This document shows positions 39,693-48,655 of a stretch of 64,000 bases of DNA, piece after piece. The position numbers and the translations under genes are program-made. Where the stretch lies: NCBI RefSeq assembly GCF_022414575.1, contig NZ_JADWYQ010000035.1:1-64000 (forward strand), read 5' to 3'. The DNA is from Streptomyces sp. MUM 178J (GTDB lineage Bacteria; Actinomycetota; Actinomycetes; Streptomycetales; Streptomycetaceae). Position 1 is the stretch's first letter, and each line of letters opens with the position of its first letter. Under the pieces are notes generated by a model, which saw only the letters and a list, made by a program, of their open reading frames with translations, ran no database searches and was not told the origin of the DNA.

Positions 39693-41111
39693 TCAGAGGG
39701 CCGGTGTGTCGGGGCCGATTCTGCTCCGTACGGCGGTCTGCACCTCGACCTCCTCGACGGGGTCGGCGGCGAGTCTGCGCAGACGTTCGGCGACGCGCAC
39801 ATCGCCGGTCTCGGCGTGCAGCGCGGCGACCTCGCGTGTCGTCTCCTCGCAGTCCCACAGGCACTCCACGGCGAACCCCGTGGGGAACGAGGGATCGGTG
39901 GCGGCCAGGGCGCGGGCTGCCCGGCCGCGCAGCTGCGAGGAGGCGGTCTCCCGGTACACGTGGCGCAGCACGGGCGCGGCGCATTCGATGCCGAGGCGGC
40001 CCGCGCCGTCGACGAGTGACCACAGCAGGGGTGCGTCGGGGCCTTCGGCGCGCACGGTCTCGCGGAGCGCGCCGAGGACCAGGCCGGCGTCGCGGGCCTC
40101 ACCTCGGCAGGCGAGGACTCCGGCGGCGGACGCACCGAGGGCGTCGGGGCGGTGGACCCAGCGGCGGGCGCGCTCCACCGCGTCGTCGCCGCACATCCGC
40201 TCGAAGGCGGAGACGGCGGCTTCGGCGACCGTGCGGGAGGGGCTGAGCGCGGCCGCCTCGACGAGGTCGAGGACGACGGGGTCGCGGGATTCGGCGAGAT
40301 AGTGGAGGGCCGCGCAGCGTGCGCCGTCCGGGCCGGAGCGCGCGGCCTCGACGATGGCTGGGCGGTCCTCGGGCCCGGCGACGGCCGTGAGGCAGCGGGC
40401 GGCGGGCACATGGAGGACACTGCCGCGCTGGAGGCCCCGCTCGGCCCAGTCGAAGACGGCCTGCACGCTCCATCCGGGGCGCGGCCCGGAGGGGCGCAGC
40501 TGGCGCTGCCAGCGGTCGAACGAGCCGGCTTCCCGGGCGGCGCGGACCCGTGCGCCGATGGCGTGGCGCTGGTCCTCGGCCCACAGCCGCCAGGGGCGGG
40601 GCTCAAAGGCGTTGCGCATGGCGAGGGCGAGTTCGGCGTCGCCCTCCGAGGTGGCGGGGAAGCGGGCGAGGACGGGGGCGGCGAGCGAGCGCAGCCCGGC
40701 GTCGGTGTCGCGCAGGGCCAGCTCGTCCAGGGCCCAGGCCCAGTTCGACCCGGCGGCCGCGTAGCGGCGCAGCAGGGCGAGGGCGTCGCCCCTGCCGTAG
40801 GAGGCGAGGTGGCCGAGCACCGCGAGCGCGAGGCCGGTCCTGGCCTCGTCGGTGTCGAGGAGGTCGTCGGCGTCGCACAGGTGGCGCTCGATCTCCTCGA
40901 GGCTGCCGTGGAGATCCAGATAGAGGCGTGCGTAGTAGAGGGAGCGGTTCTCGACCTGCCAGTCGTGGCGGGGGTCGTGGAGCACGCAGTGGTTGAGGGC
41001 GGCGAGCGCTTCGGCGCGTGGGGCGGCGAGCGCGTGCAGGGTGCCGTCGCCGCGCCCTCTCTGCAGCAGGCCGAGGAGCGTGCCGCTCGGCGCTATGACT
41101 GGATCGAACAT
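39693..41111 (-). CDS. HEAT-repeat protein
   Basis: A 472-residue helical protein made of HEAT/armadillo-like repeats (for example ARTGLALAVLGHLASYGRGDALALLRRYAA, ARCLTAVAGPEDRPAIVEAARSGPDGARCAALHYLAES, RTVAEAAVSAFERMCGDDA). Such solenoids bind other proteins; no enzyme motif is present. GAGG precedes ATG 41111 at good spacing. It lies upstream of, but 167 bases apart from, the glycosyltransferase chain, so co-transcription is uncertain. Confidence 0.75.
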   Translation of the reverse strand: MFDPVIAPSGTLLGLLQRGRGDGTLHALAAPRAEALAALNHCVLHDPRHDWQVENRSLYYARLYLDLHGSLEEIERHLCDADDLLDTDEARTGLALAVLGHLASYGRGDALALLRRYAAAGSNWAWALDELALRDTDAGLRSLAAPVLARFPATSEGDAELALAMRNAFEPRPWRLWAEDQRHAIGARVRAAREAGSFDRWQRQLRPSGPRPGWSVQAVFDWAERGLQRGSVLHVPAARCLTAVAGPEDRPAIVEAARSGPDGARCAALHYLAESRDPVVLDLVEAAALSPSRTVAEAAVSAFERMCGDDAVERARRWVHRPDALGASAAGVLACRGEARDAGLVLGALRETVRAEGPDAPLLWSLVDGAGRLGIECAAPVLRHVYRETASSQLRGRAARALAATDPSFPTGFAVECLWDCEETTREVAALHAETGDVRVAERLRRLAADPVEEVEVQTAVRSRIGPDTPAL

Positions 41112-41404
41112 GGAAAGAGCCTCACATCAAGCTGTCGACGCGACCGGGGGTGGGGATGCCAAGGGGGCACTAGCCGCTAGGCCGCGCGGCAACATGCTGG
41201 GCCGCCCGTCGTCTTCCGCTTGGTGTAGACCATCTTCCTGCCTCTCGTCGGTGGCCCCAGGGGGACGCCCGGATGAAGTCCGGGGTAGGGCCCGACGTCA
41301 TGATGACCCACCCATATCGCCACCGCGACCACATTTACGGCAACCCCCTCGCCGCGGTGACGTGGACTTTCCCGGAAACTGCCGCACGGCGTCCCAACTG
41401 CCGT

Positions 41405-41797
41405 TCAGCGATTGCCGAACAGTTCCAGAAGGTCTGTCTTCCCAAACATCCGCGCCGTATCCATCGCGGACGGAGTGCCTGCCTCCGGATCCGCGCCGCC
41501 GGCCAGCAGGGCGTGGATCACCGCGTCCTCGCCCTTGAAGACGGCCCCGGCGAGCGGGGTCTGGCCCCGGTCGTTGGGCCGGTCCGGCTCGGCGCCGCGC
41601 TCGAGGAGGGACCGCACGGCGTCGGCGTGCCCGTGGTAGGCGGCGAGCATGACGAGCGTGTCCCCCTTGTCGTTGGCGAGGTTCGCCGGGACACCCGCGT
41701 CGACGTAGGCGGCGAGCGCCTCCGCCTCCCCCCTGCGCGCCAGGTCGAAGACCTTGGCCGCGAGCTCGATCACCTCGGGGTCGGGTGCTTCGCTCAT
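41405..41797 (-). CDS. Ankyrin-repeat protein
   Basis: A 130-residue protein with about three ankyrin repeats (DKGDTLVMLAAYHGHADAVRSLLERGAEPD, then DRGQTPLAGAVFKGEDAVIHALLAGGADPE, flanked by partial ones). It is a small protein-binding adaptor of unknown partner; in other bacteria such proteins sit near catalase or toxin genes, not seen here. ATG 41797 opens MSEAPDPEV and has AGGGGA... just upstream on its strand; the longer frame from 41824 is less likely. Confidence 0.82.
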   Translation of the reverse strand: MSEAPDPEVIELAAKVFDLARRGEAEALAAYVDAGVPANLANDKGDTLVMLAAYHGHADAVRSLLERGAEPDRPNDRGQTPLAGAVFKGEDAVIHALLAGGADPEAGTPSAMDTARMFGKTDLLELFGNR

Positions 41798-41902
41798 CAG
41801 GGGACCGCCTTTCAACCACTTCACATGCCGACTGGAGTGAACCGACAGGGTACTGCCCGCGCGCCGGCTTGACGATCAACGAGCCGACCGTCTGCCAGCC
41901 GA

Positions 41903-41950
41903 GTGAAACACATGATTTTTCACCCATTCGCACCTTTTGTCGCATAGATA
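41903..41950 (+). promoter_or_regulatory. AT-rich region upstream of the small membrane protein
   Basis: An unusually AT-rich island in this GC-rich window. It has an inverted repeat GTGAAA-N9-TTTCAC (41903-41923) and a -10-like TAGATA (41945-41950); no well-spaced -35 is evident. It probably contains the promoter of the genes from 42008. Confidence 0.4.
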
Positions 41951-42007
41951 CTTGCTGTGAGCCTGGAACAACTCATGGTGACTGTCCCCACAACCAGGAG
42001 AACACTC

Positions 42008-42202
42008 ATGATTCTGTCGATCTCCGGTGTCGTGCTGCTCGGCATCATCGTCTTCCTGTTCTTCCGAAAGGACGGGCTCAAGGCGTCCCACGCCCTGGTC
42101 TGCGCGCTCTTCGGCTTCTATCTGGCGGGCACCGCGATCGCCCCGAGCATCACGGCGGGCGGCGCGAGTCTGGCCAGCCTGCTGGGCGGAATCCAGTTCT
42201 GA
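42008..42202 (+). CDS. Small two-helix membrane protein
   Basis: A 64-residue protein with two hydrophobic helices (SGVVLLGIIVFLFF and ALVCALFGFYLAGTAIA) separated by a short basic loop (RKDGLK) and ending in a Gly/Ala/Ser-rich tail. ATG 42008 has AGGAG upstream; a longer frame from 41957 lacks one. GTG of the FtsK-like gene follows its stop after one base, so the two are coupled. The size and pairing resemble Spd-type membrane proteins next to TraB-like translocases of Streptomyces plasmids, but this is an inference. Confidence 0.72.
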   Translation: MILSISGVVLLGIIVFLFFRKDGLKASHALVCALFGFYLAGTAIAPSITAGGASLASLLGGIQF

Positions 42203-42203
42203 C

Positions 42204-43865
42204 GTGGCACGTCGAACGCTCTCCCGCGCCCTTGGCTTTCGGTTCCCCGGCAACCGGATCCTCGGCAGCCGCATCGTCAGCGGCGGCAGTGCGCAGATCG
42301 CCCGCAGCCGGGAGATCGCGCGCACTGCCGCGGACGGCGCGGCGGATGTGCTCCACCCGCTGATCACGATCAGTCGCGGGCTGCGCCGGCTGGCCGGGAC
42401 GGCGCGCCGGCGGTGGGCCGACACCCCGACGGAGCGGCGTGGTCCCGCACTCTTCCTGGCCGCCGGCAGCCTGCTGCTGATCGCGCTCGTCCCGTACGGG
42501 CCGCTGCTCGCGCTGGTCTCGGTGATGGGCGCGGCCGCATGGCAGGGCCGGGAGCGCACTGCGGCGCCGAGCGGCCCCGACCCCGCTGAGAGCCGCAGGC
42601 TGCAGGCGTTGTACGAGGCCCTGGTGCCGTACTTCTCGGCGGCCGAGGACCCCGCTCCGCTGTTCCGGCACGGCGGGGAGTGGGGCGCCGCGTTCAGCGA
42701 GTGCGCCTTTGACGCGGACGGGCGGCTGACCAGGCTGCGGGTGAACTACCCCGCGTACTTCACAGACGGCGAGCCGCAGGCCCGCGCCCGTATCGAGCAA
42801 CTGCTGCACGCCAAGTCGGGACGCGGCCGCGAGCACCTCTTCACCTGGGAGGAGGAGGCCAATGAAATGCTGATGACCGCGCTTCCCGCGCTGCCGGCCA
42901 CGATCTCCGCACAGCGGTTCGTCACCGTCCCCGGGGAGACCGTCCTCGGCTTCACCGATCCGGACGCGGTACAGCGCACGGTGCCGGTGACCGATGCCGA
43001 GGGGGCGACACGGGACGCGCCGCCGGTCGTCTGGCGCACGGGGGCGCGGTCGACCGAGCCGCATCTGCTGGCCGTCGGGACGCCCGGCAGCGGCACCTCC
43101 ACACTGCTCCGGTCCATCGCGCTGCAGGCCCTCCAGCACGGGGACGTACTCATCATCGAGGGCGGAGGCACCGGCGAGTACGCGTGTCTGACCGGGCGCA
43201 AGGGCGTGCTGGCGGTGGAGTGCGGGCTGGCCGGCGCGCTGGCCGGCCTGGAGTGGGCGGCACATGAGACGGAGCGCCGGCTGATCGCGGCGAACCGTTC
43301 ACGGCAGGCGGGGCATCCCACGCCCGAGGATGTTCGCCGCCCGCTGTGGATCCTGCTCGACCGACCGAGCGTCCTCGGTCATCTCGCGGCGGCCGAGGGG
43401 CGCACCGACCCGCAGCGACTGCTCTCCGTGCCGCTGCGGCACGGCAGGGCGGCGCAGGTGACGGTGGCCGTGGCGGAGCAGTTCGACGGGCTGGAGTCGC
43501 TGGCCGAGTCGGTGCGCACGCATACGCGGGCGCGGGTGGTCCTCGGGCCGGTCTCCTGCGAGCAGGCAACGTCCGTGCTCGGCGTCCCGCCGCACACGAC
43601 ACCGGTCCCGGCAGTGCCGCCCGGCCGGGGGTACGCCCGGCTGGGTGCGGCGCCTGTGGTCCGGCTTCAGGTGCCCTCGACGCCGGACCCGTACGACGAC
43701 GCCACGGCCGAATCCCACCGGCGGGCGGTGCTGGCGCTGCTGCCGGAGCGGGAGGACCACGGGGCGACGGACACGGTGCGGGAGGACGACAGGGCGACGG
43801 ACACGGTGCGGGAGGACGACGGGGCGACGGACACGGTGCGGGACGCGGTCAAGGCGGACGGCTGA
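42204..43865 (+). CDS. FtsK/TraB-like P-loop protein with degenerate nucleotide motifs
   Basis: A 553-residue protein: basic N-terminus, a pair of transmembrane helices (about 78-112), then a RecA/FtsK-like domain. The expected Walker A reads GTPGSGTST with Thr298 where Lys is required, and the Walker B-like WILLDRPS has Arg387 after Asp386 where Glu is usual. It may have lost ATPase activity. Other FtsK-like cues are RSIALQALQHGDVLIIEGGG and the arrangement after a membrane domain. The C-terminal tail has three ten-residue repeats (516-545). It is coupled to the small membrane protein just upstream. Membership of the FtsK/TraB group is my reading, not a search result. Confidence 0.68.
   Translation: MARRTLSRALGFRFPGNRILGSRIVSGGSAQIARSREIARTAADGAADVLHPLITISRGLRRLAGTARRRWADTPTERRGPALFLAAGSLLLIALVPYGPLLALVSVMGAAAWQGRERTAAPSGPDPAESRRLQALYEALVPYFSAAEDPAPLFRHGGEWGAAFSECAFDADGRLTRLRVNYPAYFTDGEPQARARIEQLLHAKSGRGREHLFTWEEEANEMLMTALPALPATISAQRFVTVPGETVLGFTDPDAVQRTVPVTDAEGATRDAPPVVWRTGARSTEPHLLAVGTPGSGTSTLLRSIALQALQHGDVLIIEGGGTGEYACLTGRKGVLAVECGLAGALAGLEWAAHETERRLIAANRSRQAGHPTPEDVRRPLWILLDRPSVLGHLAAAEGRTDPQRLLSVPLRHGRAAQVTVAVAEQFDGLESLAESVRTHTRARVVLGPVSCEQATSVLGVPPHTTPVPAVPPGRGYARLGAAPVVRLQVPSTPDPYDDATAESHRRAVLALLPEREDHGATDTVREDDRATDTVREDDGATDTVRDAVKADG
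43749..43838 (+). repeat. 30-bp tandem repeat in the FtsK-like gene
   Basis: Three 30-bp units (43749-43778, 43779-43808, 43809-43838) differing by one or two bases and encoding Arg-Glu-Asp-Asp-Gly-Ala-Thr-Asp-Thr-Val and variants. Confidence 0.92.
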
Positions 43866-43949
43866 CGTGTGCGGCCGACGGCTCTCCCCCTCCCCGTCTC
43901 CTCCCGAATCTGGGCTTGCCCCCGACCCCCTCGCCGGGTAGCCGCCGGA

Positions 43950-43982
43950 GGCGGACGGCAGCTGTCCAGCAGGCCGTCCGCC
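43950..43982. terminator. Terminator between convergent genes
   Basis: GGCGGACGGC (43950-43959) pairs perfectly with GCCGTCCGCC (43973-43982) over a 13-base loop, between the FtsK-like gene and yczR. No U-tract is seen, as is usual in Streptomyces. Confidence 0.6.
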
Positions 43983-44037
43983 CGGGCGCTCGCCCGACCC
44001 GCTGGACCGCGAGGGCACGGACGGCGCGCCCGGCGGC

Positions 44038-45537
44038 TCAGGCGACGAAGGTGCGCGGCGACTCCGCACCCGTCGTCGCGCCCGTCTCGACCAGGCGGGC
44101 CGCGGCGGCAAGACGGGTGGCCGCCTCGTCGGCGACGGGGCCGCCGACGGTGAAGGGGAGGCGGACGTACCCCTCGAACGCGCCGTCGACTCCGAAGCGC
44201 GGTCCCGAGGGGACGCGGACGCCCACGCGTTCCCCGGCCTCGGCGAGGCGGGAGCCGGAGAGTCCCCCGGTGCGGACCCAGAGGGTCAGCCCGCCCCGGG
44301 GCACCCGGAACTCCCAGCCCGGCAGCTCCCTGCGCACCGCGGCGACCAGCGCGTCGCGGTTCTCCCGTGCCTGGGTCCGGCGCACCGCGACCGCCTGCTC
44401 CCAGCCGCCCGTCCGCATCAGCCAGTTGACGCCGAGCTGCTCCAGCACGGGCGTGCCGAGGTCCGCGTAGGCACGGGCCGCCACCAGGGAGCGGATCACG
44501 TCGGGCGCGGCCCGGACCCAGCCGATCCGCATGCCCGCCCAGAACGCCTTGCTGGCCGACCCCACCGTGAGGACCGTGCTGCCCGCCGGGTCGAACGCGC
44601 AGACCGGCCGGGGCATGTCGATGTCATCGTCGAGATGGAGCTCCGACATGGTCTCGTCGACGACGAGCACCGTCCCCGCCGAACGTGCCGCGTCCACCAT
44701 CGCCCGCCGCTGGTCCTCGTCGGCCAGCGCACCCGTGGGGTTGTGGAAGTCGGCGACCACATACGCCAGCCGCGGGGCCGCCTCCCGCAGCACCTGCCGC
44801 CAGCGCGGCAGATCCCAGCCCGCCAGTCCGTCGGCCATGGCGACCGGCACCAGCCTGGCCCCGGCCTCGCGCATCAGCTGGAGGATGTTGGCGTAGGAGG
44901 GCGACTCGACGGCGATGCGCTCGCCGCGCCCGGCGAACAGATGACAGATCGCGTCGATCGCCCCCATGGCGCCCGTGGTGACCATGATCTGCTCGGGCAT
45001 GGTCGGGATGCCCCGCTCGGTGTAACGGTCCGCCAGCATCCGCCGCAGGGCGGGCAGTCCCGCCGGATAGTCGCCGTGGGTGTGCGCATACGGGGGAAGC
45101 TCCTCCAACGCCCCCTGGATGGCGCGGGTCAGCCATGGCTCGGGCGCGGGCAGCGCCGCACAGCCCAGGTCGATCATCGAGCCGAGGGACTCCGGCGGCA
45201 GCGGCTCCAGGCCGCGGGCGGGCAGCGGGTTGCCGGCGGGGACGGCCGTCCAGCTTCCGGCGCCCCTCCTCGACTCGAGGAAGCCCTCGCCACGCAGTGC
45301 CTCGTATGCGGCGGCGACCGTCGTGCGGCTCACCGAGAGGGCCAGCGCCAGCTCCCGCTCGGCGGGCAGGCGGGCGGCGACGGGCACCCTGCCTTCGAGG
45401 ACGAGCAGTCTGATCCCGTCGGCCAGCGCACGGTACGCGGGGAGCTTGCGCGCTCCCGGTCCACCCGGCCGCGGCGTCTGGGCGCCGAGCTGACGGGCGA
45501 GTTGCGCCGCCCCCACCGCCGAGGTCCACTGCGTCAT
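44038..45537 (-). CDS. yczR: MocR/PdxR-type regulator (YczR-like)
   Basis: A 499-residue fusion of a GntR winged helix (about 35-100, VAARLPAERELALALSVSRTTVAAAYEAL) to an aminotransferase-fold domain. The PLP lysine is Lys330 in SASKAFWAGMRIGW, with DFHNPTGAL and VDETMSEL as cofactor motifs. MocR proteins act as PLP-responsive regulators rather than aminotransferases. It is divergent from a YczE-like membrane-protein gene, the arrangement of the YczR subgroup. ATG 45537 is chosen; an extension to 45603 overlaps the operator region. Confidence 0.88.
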   Translation of the reverse strand: MTQWTSAVGAAQLARQLGAQTPRPGGPGARKLPAYRALADGIRLLVLEGRVPVAARLPAERELALALSVSRTTVAAAYEALRGEGFLESRRGAGSWTAVPAGNPLPARGLEPLPPESLGSMIDLGCAALPAPEPWLTRAIQGALEELPPYAHTHGDYPAGLPALRRMLADRYTERGIPTMPEQIMVTTGAMGAIDAICHLFAGRGERIAVESPSYANILQLMREAGARLVPVAMADGLAGWDLPRWRQVLREAAPRLAYVVADFHNPTGALADEDQRRAMVDAARSAGTVLVVDETMSELHLDDDIDMPRPVCAFDPAGSTVLTVGSASKAFWAGMRIGWVRAAPDVIRSLVAARAYADLGTPVLEQLGVNWLMRTGGWEQAVAVRRTQARENRDALVAAVRRELPGWEFRVPRGGLTLWVRTGGLSGSRLAEAGERVGVRVPSGPRFGVDGAFEGYVRLPFTVGGPVADEAATRLAAAARLVETGATTGAESPRTFVA

Positions 45538-45562
45538 GGAAGTCAGTCCACCTTCCGGAAAT

Positions 45563-45592
45563 TGGCCATGGTTGGCATTCATTCCATGGCCA
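45563..45592. promoter_or_regulatory. Probable YczR operator
   Basis: TGGCCATGG (45563-45571) and CCATGGCCA (45584-45592) form a perfect 9-bp inverted repeat with a 12-base spacer, midway between yczR and yczE. TTGGC also occurs twice as a direct repeat (45562-45566 and 45572-45576), the kind of element bound by MocR regulators. Confidence 0.6.
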
Positions 45593-45638
45593 CAGGGTGT
45601 CATGCATCAGTCCACGACGACACCCTGGGGGGTCACAC

Positions 45639-46295
45639 GTGTCTTCTGCCTCTGTCCATCTGCCGCGCCGGCTGCTGCAGCTGTACGCCGGTTTGACGCT
45701 GTACGGGGCGAGTTCGGCGCTGCTGGTGCGTGCGGGGCTCGGGCTGGAGCCCTGGAACGTGCTCCATCAGGGTCTTGCGGAGCTGACCGGCCTGACCATC
45801 GGCGTGGTGTCGATCATCGTGGGCGCCGCGGTGCTGCTGGCCTGGATTCCGCTGCGGCAGCGCCCGGGGCTCGGCACGGTCTCCAATGTCTTCGTCGTCG
45901 GCCTCGCCATGGACGCGACGCTGGCGGTCGTGCCGGACGCCCGCACGCTCCCCGTGCAGATCCTCGTGATGACCACGGGGATCGTGCTGAACGGCGCGGC
46001 GACCGGACTGTACATCGCGGCCCGATTCGGACCGGGGCCGCGCGACGGCCTGATGACCGGACTGCACCGGCGGACCGGCCGTTCGATCCGGCTGATGCGC
46101 ACCCTGATAGAGGTGGCGGTGGTGGCCACGGGATTCCTGCTCGGCGGGTCGCTGGGCGTCGGCACGGTGGCGTACGCGCTGGCGATCGGCCCGCTCGCAC
46201 AGCTGTTCCTGCGCGTCTTCGCCATCTGTGGACCAGGCGAATGCAGTACGGCGGTCGCCGGGCGGACACCGGGGCGGGTGATACTGCCGAGGTGA
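45639..46295 (+). CDS. yczE: YczE-like membrane protein
   Basis: A 218-residue integral membrane protein with about five helices and family-like segments LYAGLTLYGASSALLVRAGLGLEPWNVLHQGLA and GPGPRDGLMTGLHRRTG. Its biochemical role is unknown (transport is suspected for the family). GTG 45639 has GGGGGG six bases upstream; GTG 45597 is a less likely start. Its stop overlaps gdpD as GTGA. Confidence 0.85.
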   Translation: MSSASVHLPRRLLQLYAGLTLYGASSALLVRAGLGLEPWNVLHQGLAELTGLTIGVVSIIVGAAVLLAWIPLRQRPGLGTVSNVFVVGLAMDATLAVVPDARTLPVQILVMTTGIVLNGAATGLYIAARFGPGPRDGLMTGLHRRTGRSIRLMRTLIEVAVVATGFLLGGSLGVGTVAYALAIGPLAQLFLRVFAICGPGECSTAVAGRTPGRVILPR

Positions 46296-47056
46296 CACGC
46301 GTACGCCATCCTTATCTGGACCATCCGGCCACGCTCGCCTTCGCGCACCGGGGCGGGGCGGCCGACGGGCTCGAGAACACCGCCGCCGCCTTCCGCCGCG
46401 CCGCCGAGGCCGGCTACCGCTACTTCGAGACGGACGTGCACACCACCGCCGACGGCAGGCTCGTCGCCTTCCACGACACGACGCTGGACCGGGTCACGGA
46501 CACGCGCGGCCGGATCGCCGACCTCCCCTGGAGCGAGGTGCGCCGGGCGCGGGTGGCGGGCCGGGAGCCGCTGCCTCTCTTCGAGGAACTGCTGGAGGAG
46601 TTCCCGGAGGCGCGCTGGAACGTCGACATAAAGGCGGAGTCGGCACTGGCGCCGCTGGTCGATCTGATCCGGGGGACCGGCGCCTGGGACCGCGTCTGCG
46701 TGGGCTCCTTCTCGGAGGGGAGGGTGGCCAGGGCCGCCCGTCTCGCCGGGCCGCGGCTGGCGACGTCGTACGGCGTACGCGGGGTGCTGGGGCTGCGGAT
46801 GCGCTCGCTGGGCATTCCGGCGGCGGTGCGGATGGGCGCGGTGTGCGCGCAGGTCCCGCAGTCCCAGAACGGCATCCCTGTGGTGGACCGCCGCTTCGTC
46901 CGCGAGGCGCATGCCCGCGGGCTTCAGGTGCACGTCTGGACGGTGAACGACGCGGATCGGATGGCGGCGCTGCTGGACCTCGGGGTGGATGGCATCATGA
47001 CCGATCATCTGGAGACGCTGCGCACGGTGCTGACCGACCGGGGAGTCTGGATCTGA
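46292..47056 (+). CDS. Glycerophosphodiester phosphodiesterase
   Basis: A GDPD-family enzyme that splits glycerophosphodiesters into glycerol 3-phosphate and an alcohol. The 254 residues carry AHRGG (His19) with ENTAAAF, the metal site ETDVH, FHDTTLDRVTD, and the second half NVDIKAES, VHVWTVND and GVDGIMTDH. There is no signal peptide, so it is probably cytoplasmic. The start overlaps the yczE stop, so YczE and GDPD are made together. Confidence 0.9.
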   Translation: MTRVRHPYLDHPATLAFAHRGGAADGLENTAAAFRRAAEAGYRYFETDVHTTADGRLVAFHDTTLDRVTDTRGRIADLPWSEVRRARVAGREPLPLFEELLEEFPEARWNVDIKAESALAPLVDLIRGTGAWDRVCVGSFSEGRVARAARLAGPRLATSYGVRGVLGLRMRSLGIPAAVRMGAVCAQVPQSQNGIPVVDRRFVREAHARGLQVHVWTVNDADRMAALLDLGVDGIMTDHLETLRTVLTDRGVWI

Positions 47057-47110
47057 CCCCCGGCCCTTCCGCCCCGCACGTCTGACGGCGGACGAGCGAG
47101 AGGGCGCGGC

Positions 47111-48475
47111 GTGACTGCGGACACCGCGGACCGGGCGGCCGGCCCGGACGGTCCAGGCCATCCGGAAGACCGGATACGCGAGCAGCGGGGCTGGTACTTC
47201 TACGACTTCGCCTGCTCGGTCTACTCGACGAGCGTGCTCACCGTCTTCCTCGGGCCGTATCTGACGTCCGTGGCCAAGGCCGCGGCGGACGCCGAGGGGT
47301 TTGTCCACCCGCTGGGCGTCCCGGTGCGGGCCGGGGCGGTGTTCCCGTACGCGGTGTCGGTGTCCGTGGTGCTGGCAGTGCTGGTGATGCCACTGGCGGG
47401 TGCGGCGGCCGACCGTTCGGGGCGAAAGAAGCCTCTGCTGGCGGCTGCCGCGTACCTCGGGGCGGCGGCGACCACGGGCATGTTCTTCCTGGACGGCGAC
47501 CGCTATCTGCTGGGCGCGCTGCTGCTGATCGTCGCCAACGCCTCCCTCGCGGTGTCGATGGTCCTCTACAACGCGTATCTGCCGCAGATCGCGAAGCCCG
47601 ACGAGCGGGACGCGGTCTCGTCGCGGGGCTGGGCGTTCGGCTATACGTCGGGCGCGCTGGTGCTCCTGCTCAATCTCGCCCTCTACACAGGGCATGACTC
47701 CTTCGGCCTGTCGGAGGCCGAGGCGGTGCGGATCTGTCTGGCGTCGGCCGGTCTGTGGTGGGGGGCGTTCACCCTGGTGCCGCTGCGCCGACTGCGTGAC
47801 CGGCGGGCCGCGCCGGACGGCGAGGGGGCGGTGGGCTCCGGCTGGCGGCAGCTCCTGGCGACGCTCCGGGACATGCGGCGCCATCCGCTCACCCTCTCCT
47901 TCCTGCTGGCGTATCTCGTCTACAACGACGGGGTCCAGACGGTGATCTCCCAGGCGTCGATCTACGGCTCCGAGGAGCTGGGGCTCGACCAGACCACGCT
48001 GATCACCGCGGTGCTGCTGGTGCAGGTGCTGGCGGTGGCGGGCGCGCTGGCGATGGGACGGCTGGCCCGGAGCTACGGGGCGAAGCACACGATCCTGGGG
48101 TCTCTGGGGGTGTGGACGCTGATCCTCGCCGTCGGCTACTTCCTGCCCGCGGGACGGCCGATGTGGTTCTTCGTCCTCGCCGGTGCGATCGGGCTCGTCC
48201 TCGGCGGCAGCCAGGCGCTGTCGCGTTCGCTCTTCTCGCATCTGGTGCCGCGAGGCAAGGAGGCGGAGTACTTCTCCGCGTACGAGATGAGCGATCGCGG
48301 ACTGAGCTGGCTGGGGCCTCTGGTCTTTGGCCTGGCGTACCAGCTGACCGGCAGCTACCGGGACGCGATCATCTCCCTGGTGGCGTTCTTCGCCCTCGGG
48401 TTCCTGCTGCTGGCGCGGGTGCCGGTACGGGAGGCGGCGGCCGCCGCGGGCAATCCGGTGCCCGACCGGATTTAG
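47111..48475 (+). CDS. MFS transporter, UMF1/Atg22-like family
   Basis: A 454-residue permease with about 12 helices. The N-terminal WYFYDFACSVYSTSVLTVFLGPYL, the ADRSGRKKPLL loop and the motif SLFSHLVPRGKEAEYFSAYEMSDRGLSWLGPL are hallmarks of the UMF1 (vacuole-effluxer-like) MFS family. The substrate is unknown. GTG 47111 follows GAGAGGG. It lies 54 bases after the phosphodiesterase gene and may share its transcript. Confidence 0.87.
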   Translation: MTADTADRAAGPDGPGHPEDRIREQRGWYFYDFACSVYSTSVLTVFLGPYLTSVAKAAADAEGFVHPLGVPVRAGAVFPYAVSVSVVLAVLVMPLAGAAADRSGRKKPLLAAAAYLGAAATTGMFFLDGDRYLLGALLLIVANASLAVSMVLYNAYLPQIAKPDERDAVSSRGWAFGYTSGALVLLLNLALYTGHDSFGLSEAEAVRICLASAGLWWGAFTLVPLRRLRDRRAAPDGEGAVGSGWRQLLATLRDMRRHPLTLSFLLAYLVYNDGVQTVISQASIYGSEELGLDQTTLITAVLLVQVLAVAGALAMGRLARSYGAKHTILGSLGVWTLILAVGYFLPAGRPMWFFVLAGAIGLVLGGSQALSRSLFSHLVPRGKEAEYFSAYEMSDRGLSWLGPLVFGLAYQLTGSYRDAIISLVAFFALGFLLLARVPVREAAAAAGNPVPDRI

Positions 48476-48655
48476 ACGTTGAAGTGAAAGGGCGGTAGTG
48501 TACGCCTTTGGCCTGCCAGGCGGACCGTTACTGCGCGCGGAAGAAGTGAAATCACGGGGTGACACTTTCTGTCAGATGTGACAAACCGGGCACTGGTGGG
48601 TACCCCCATACATTGGGAAAGCAGCGGCACGACGGGCGACGCATGACCCGGAACG

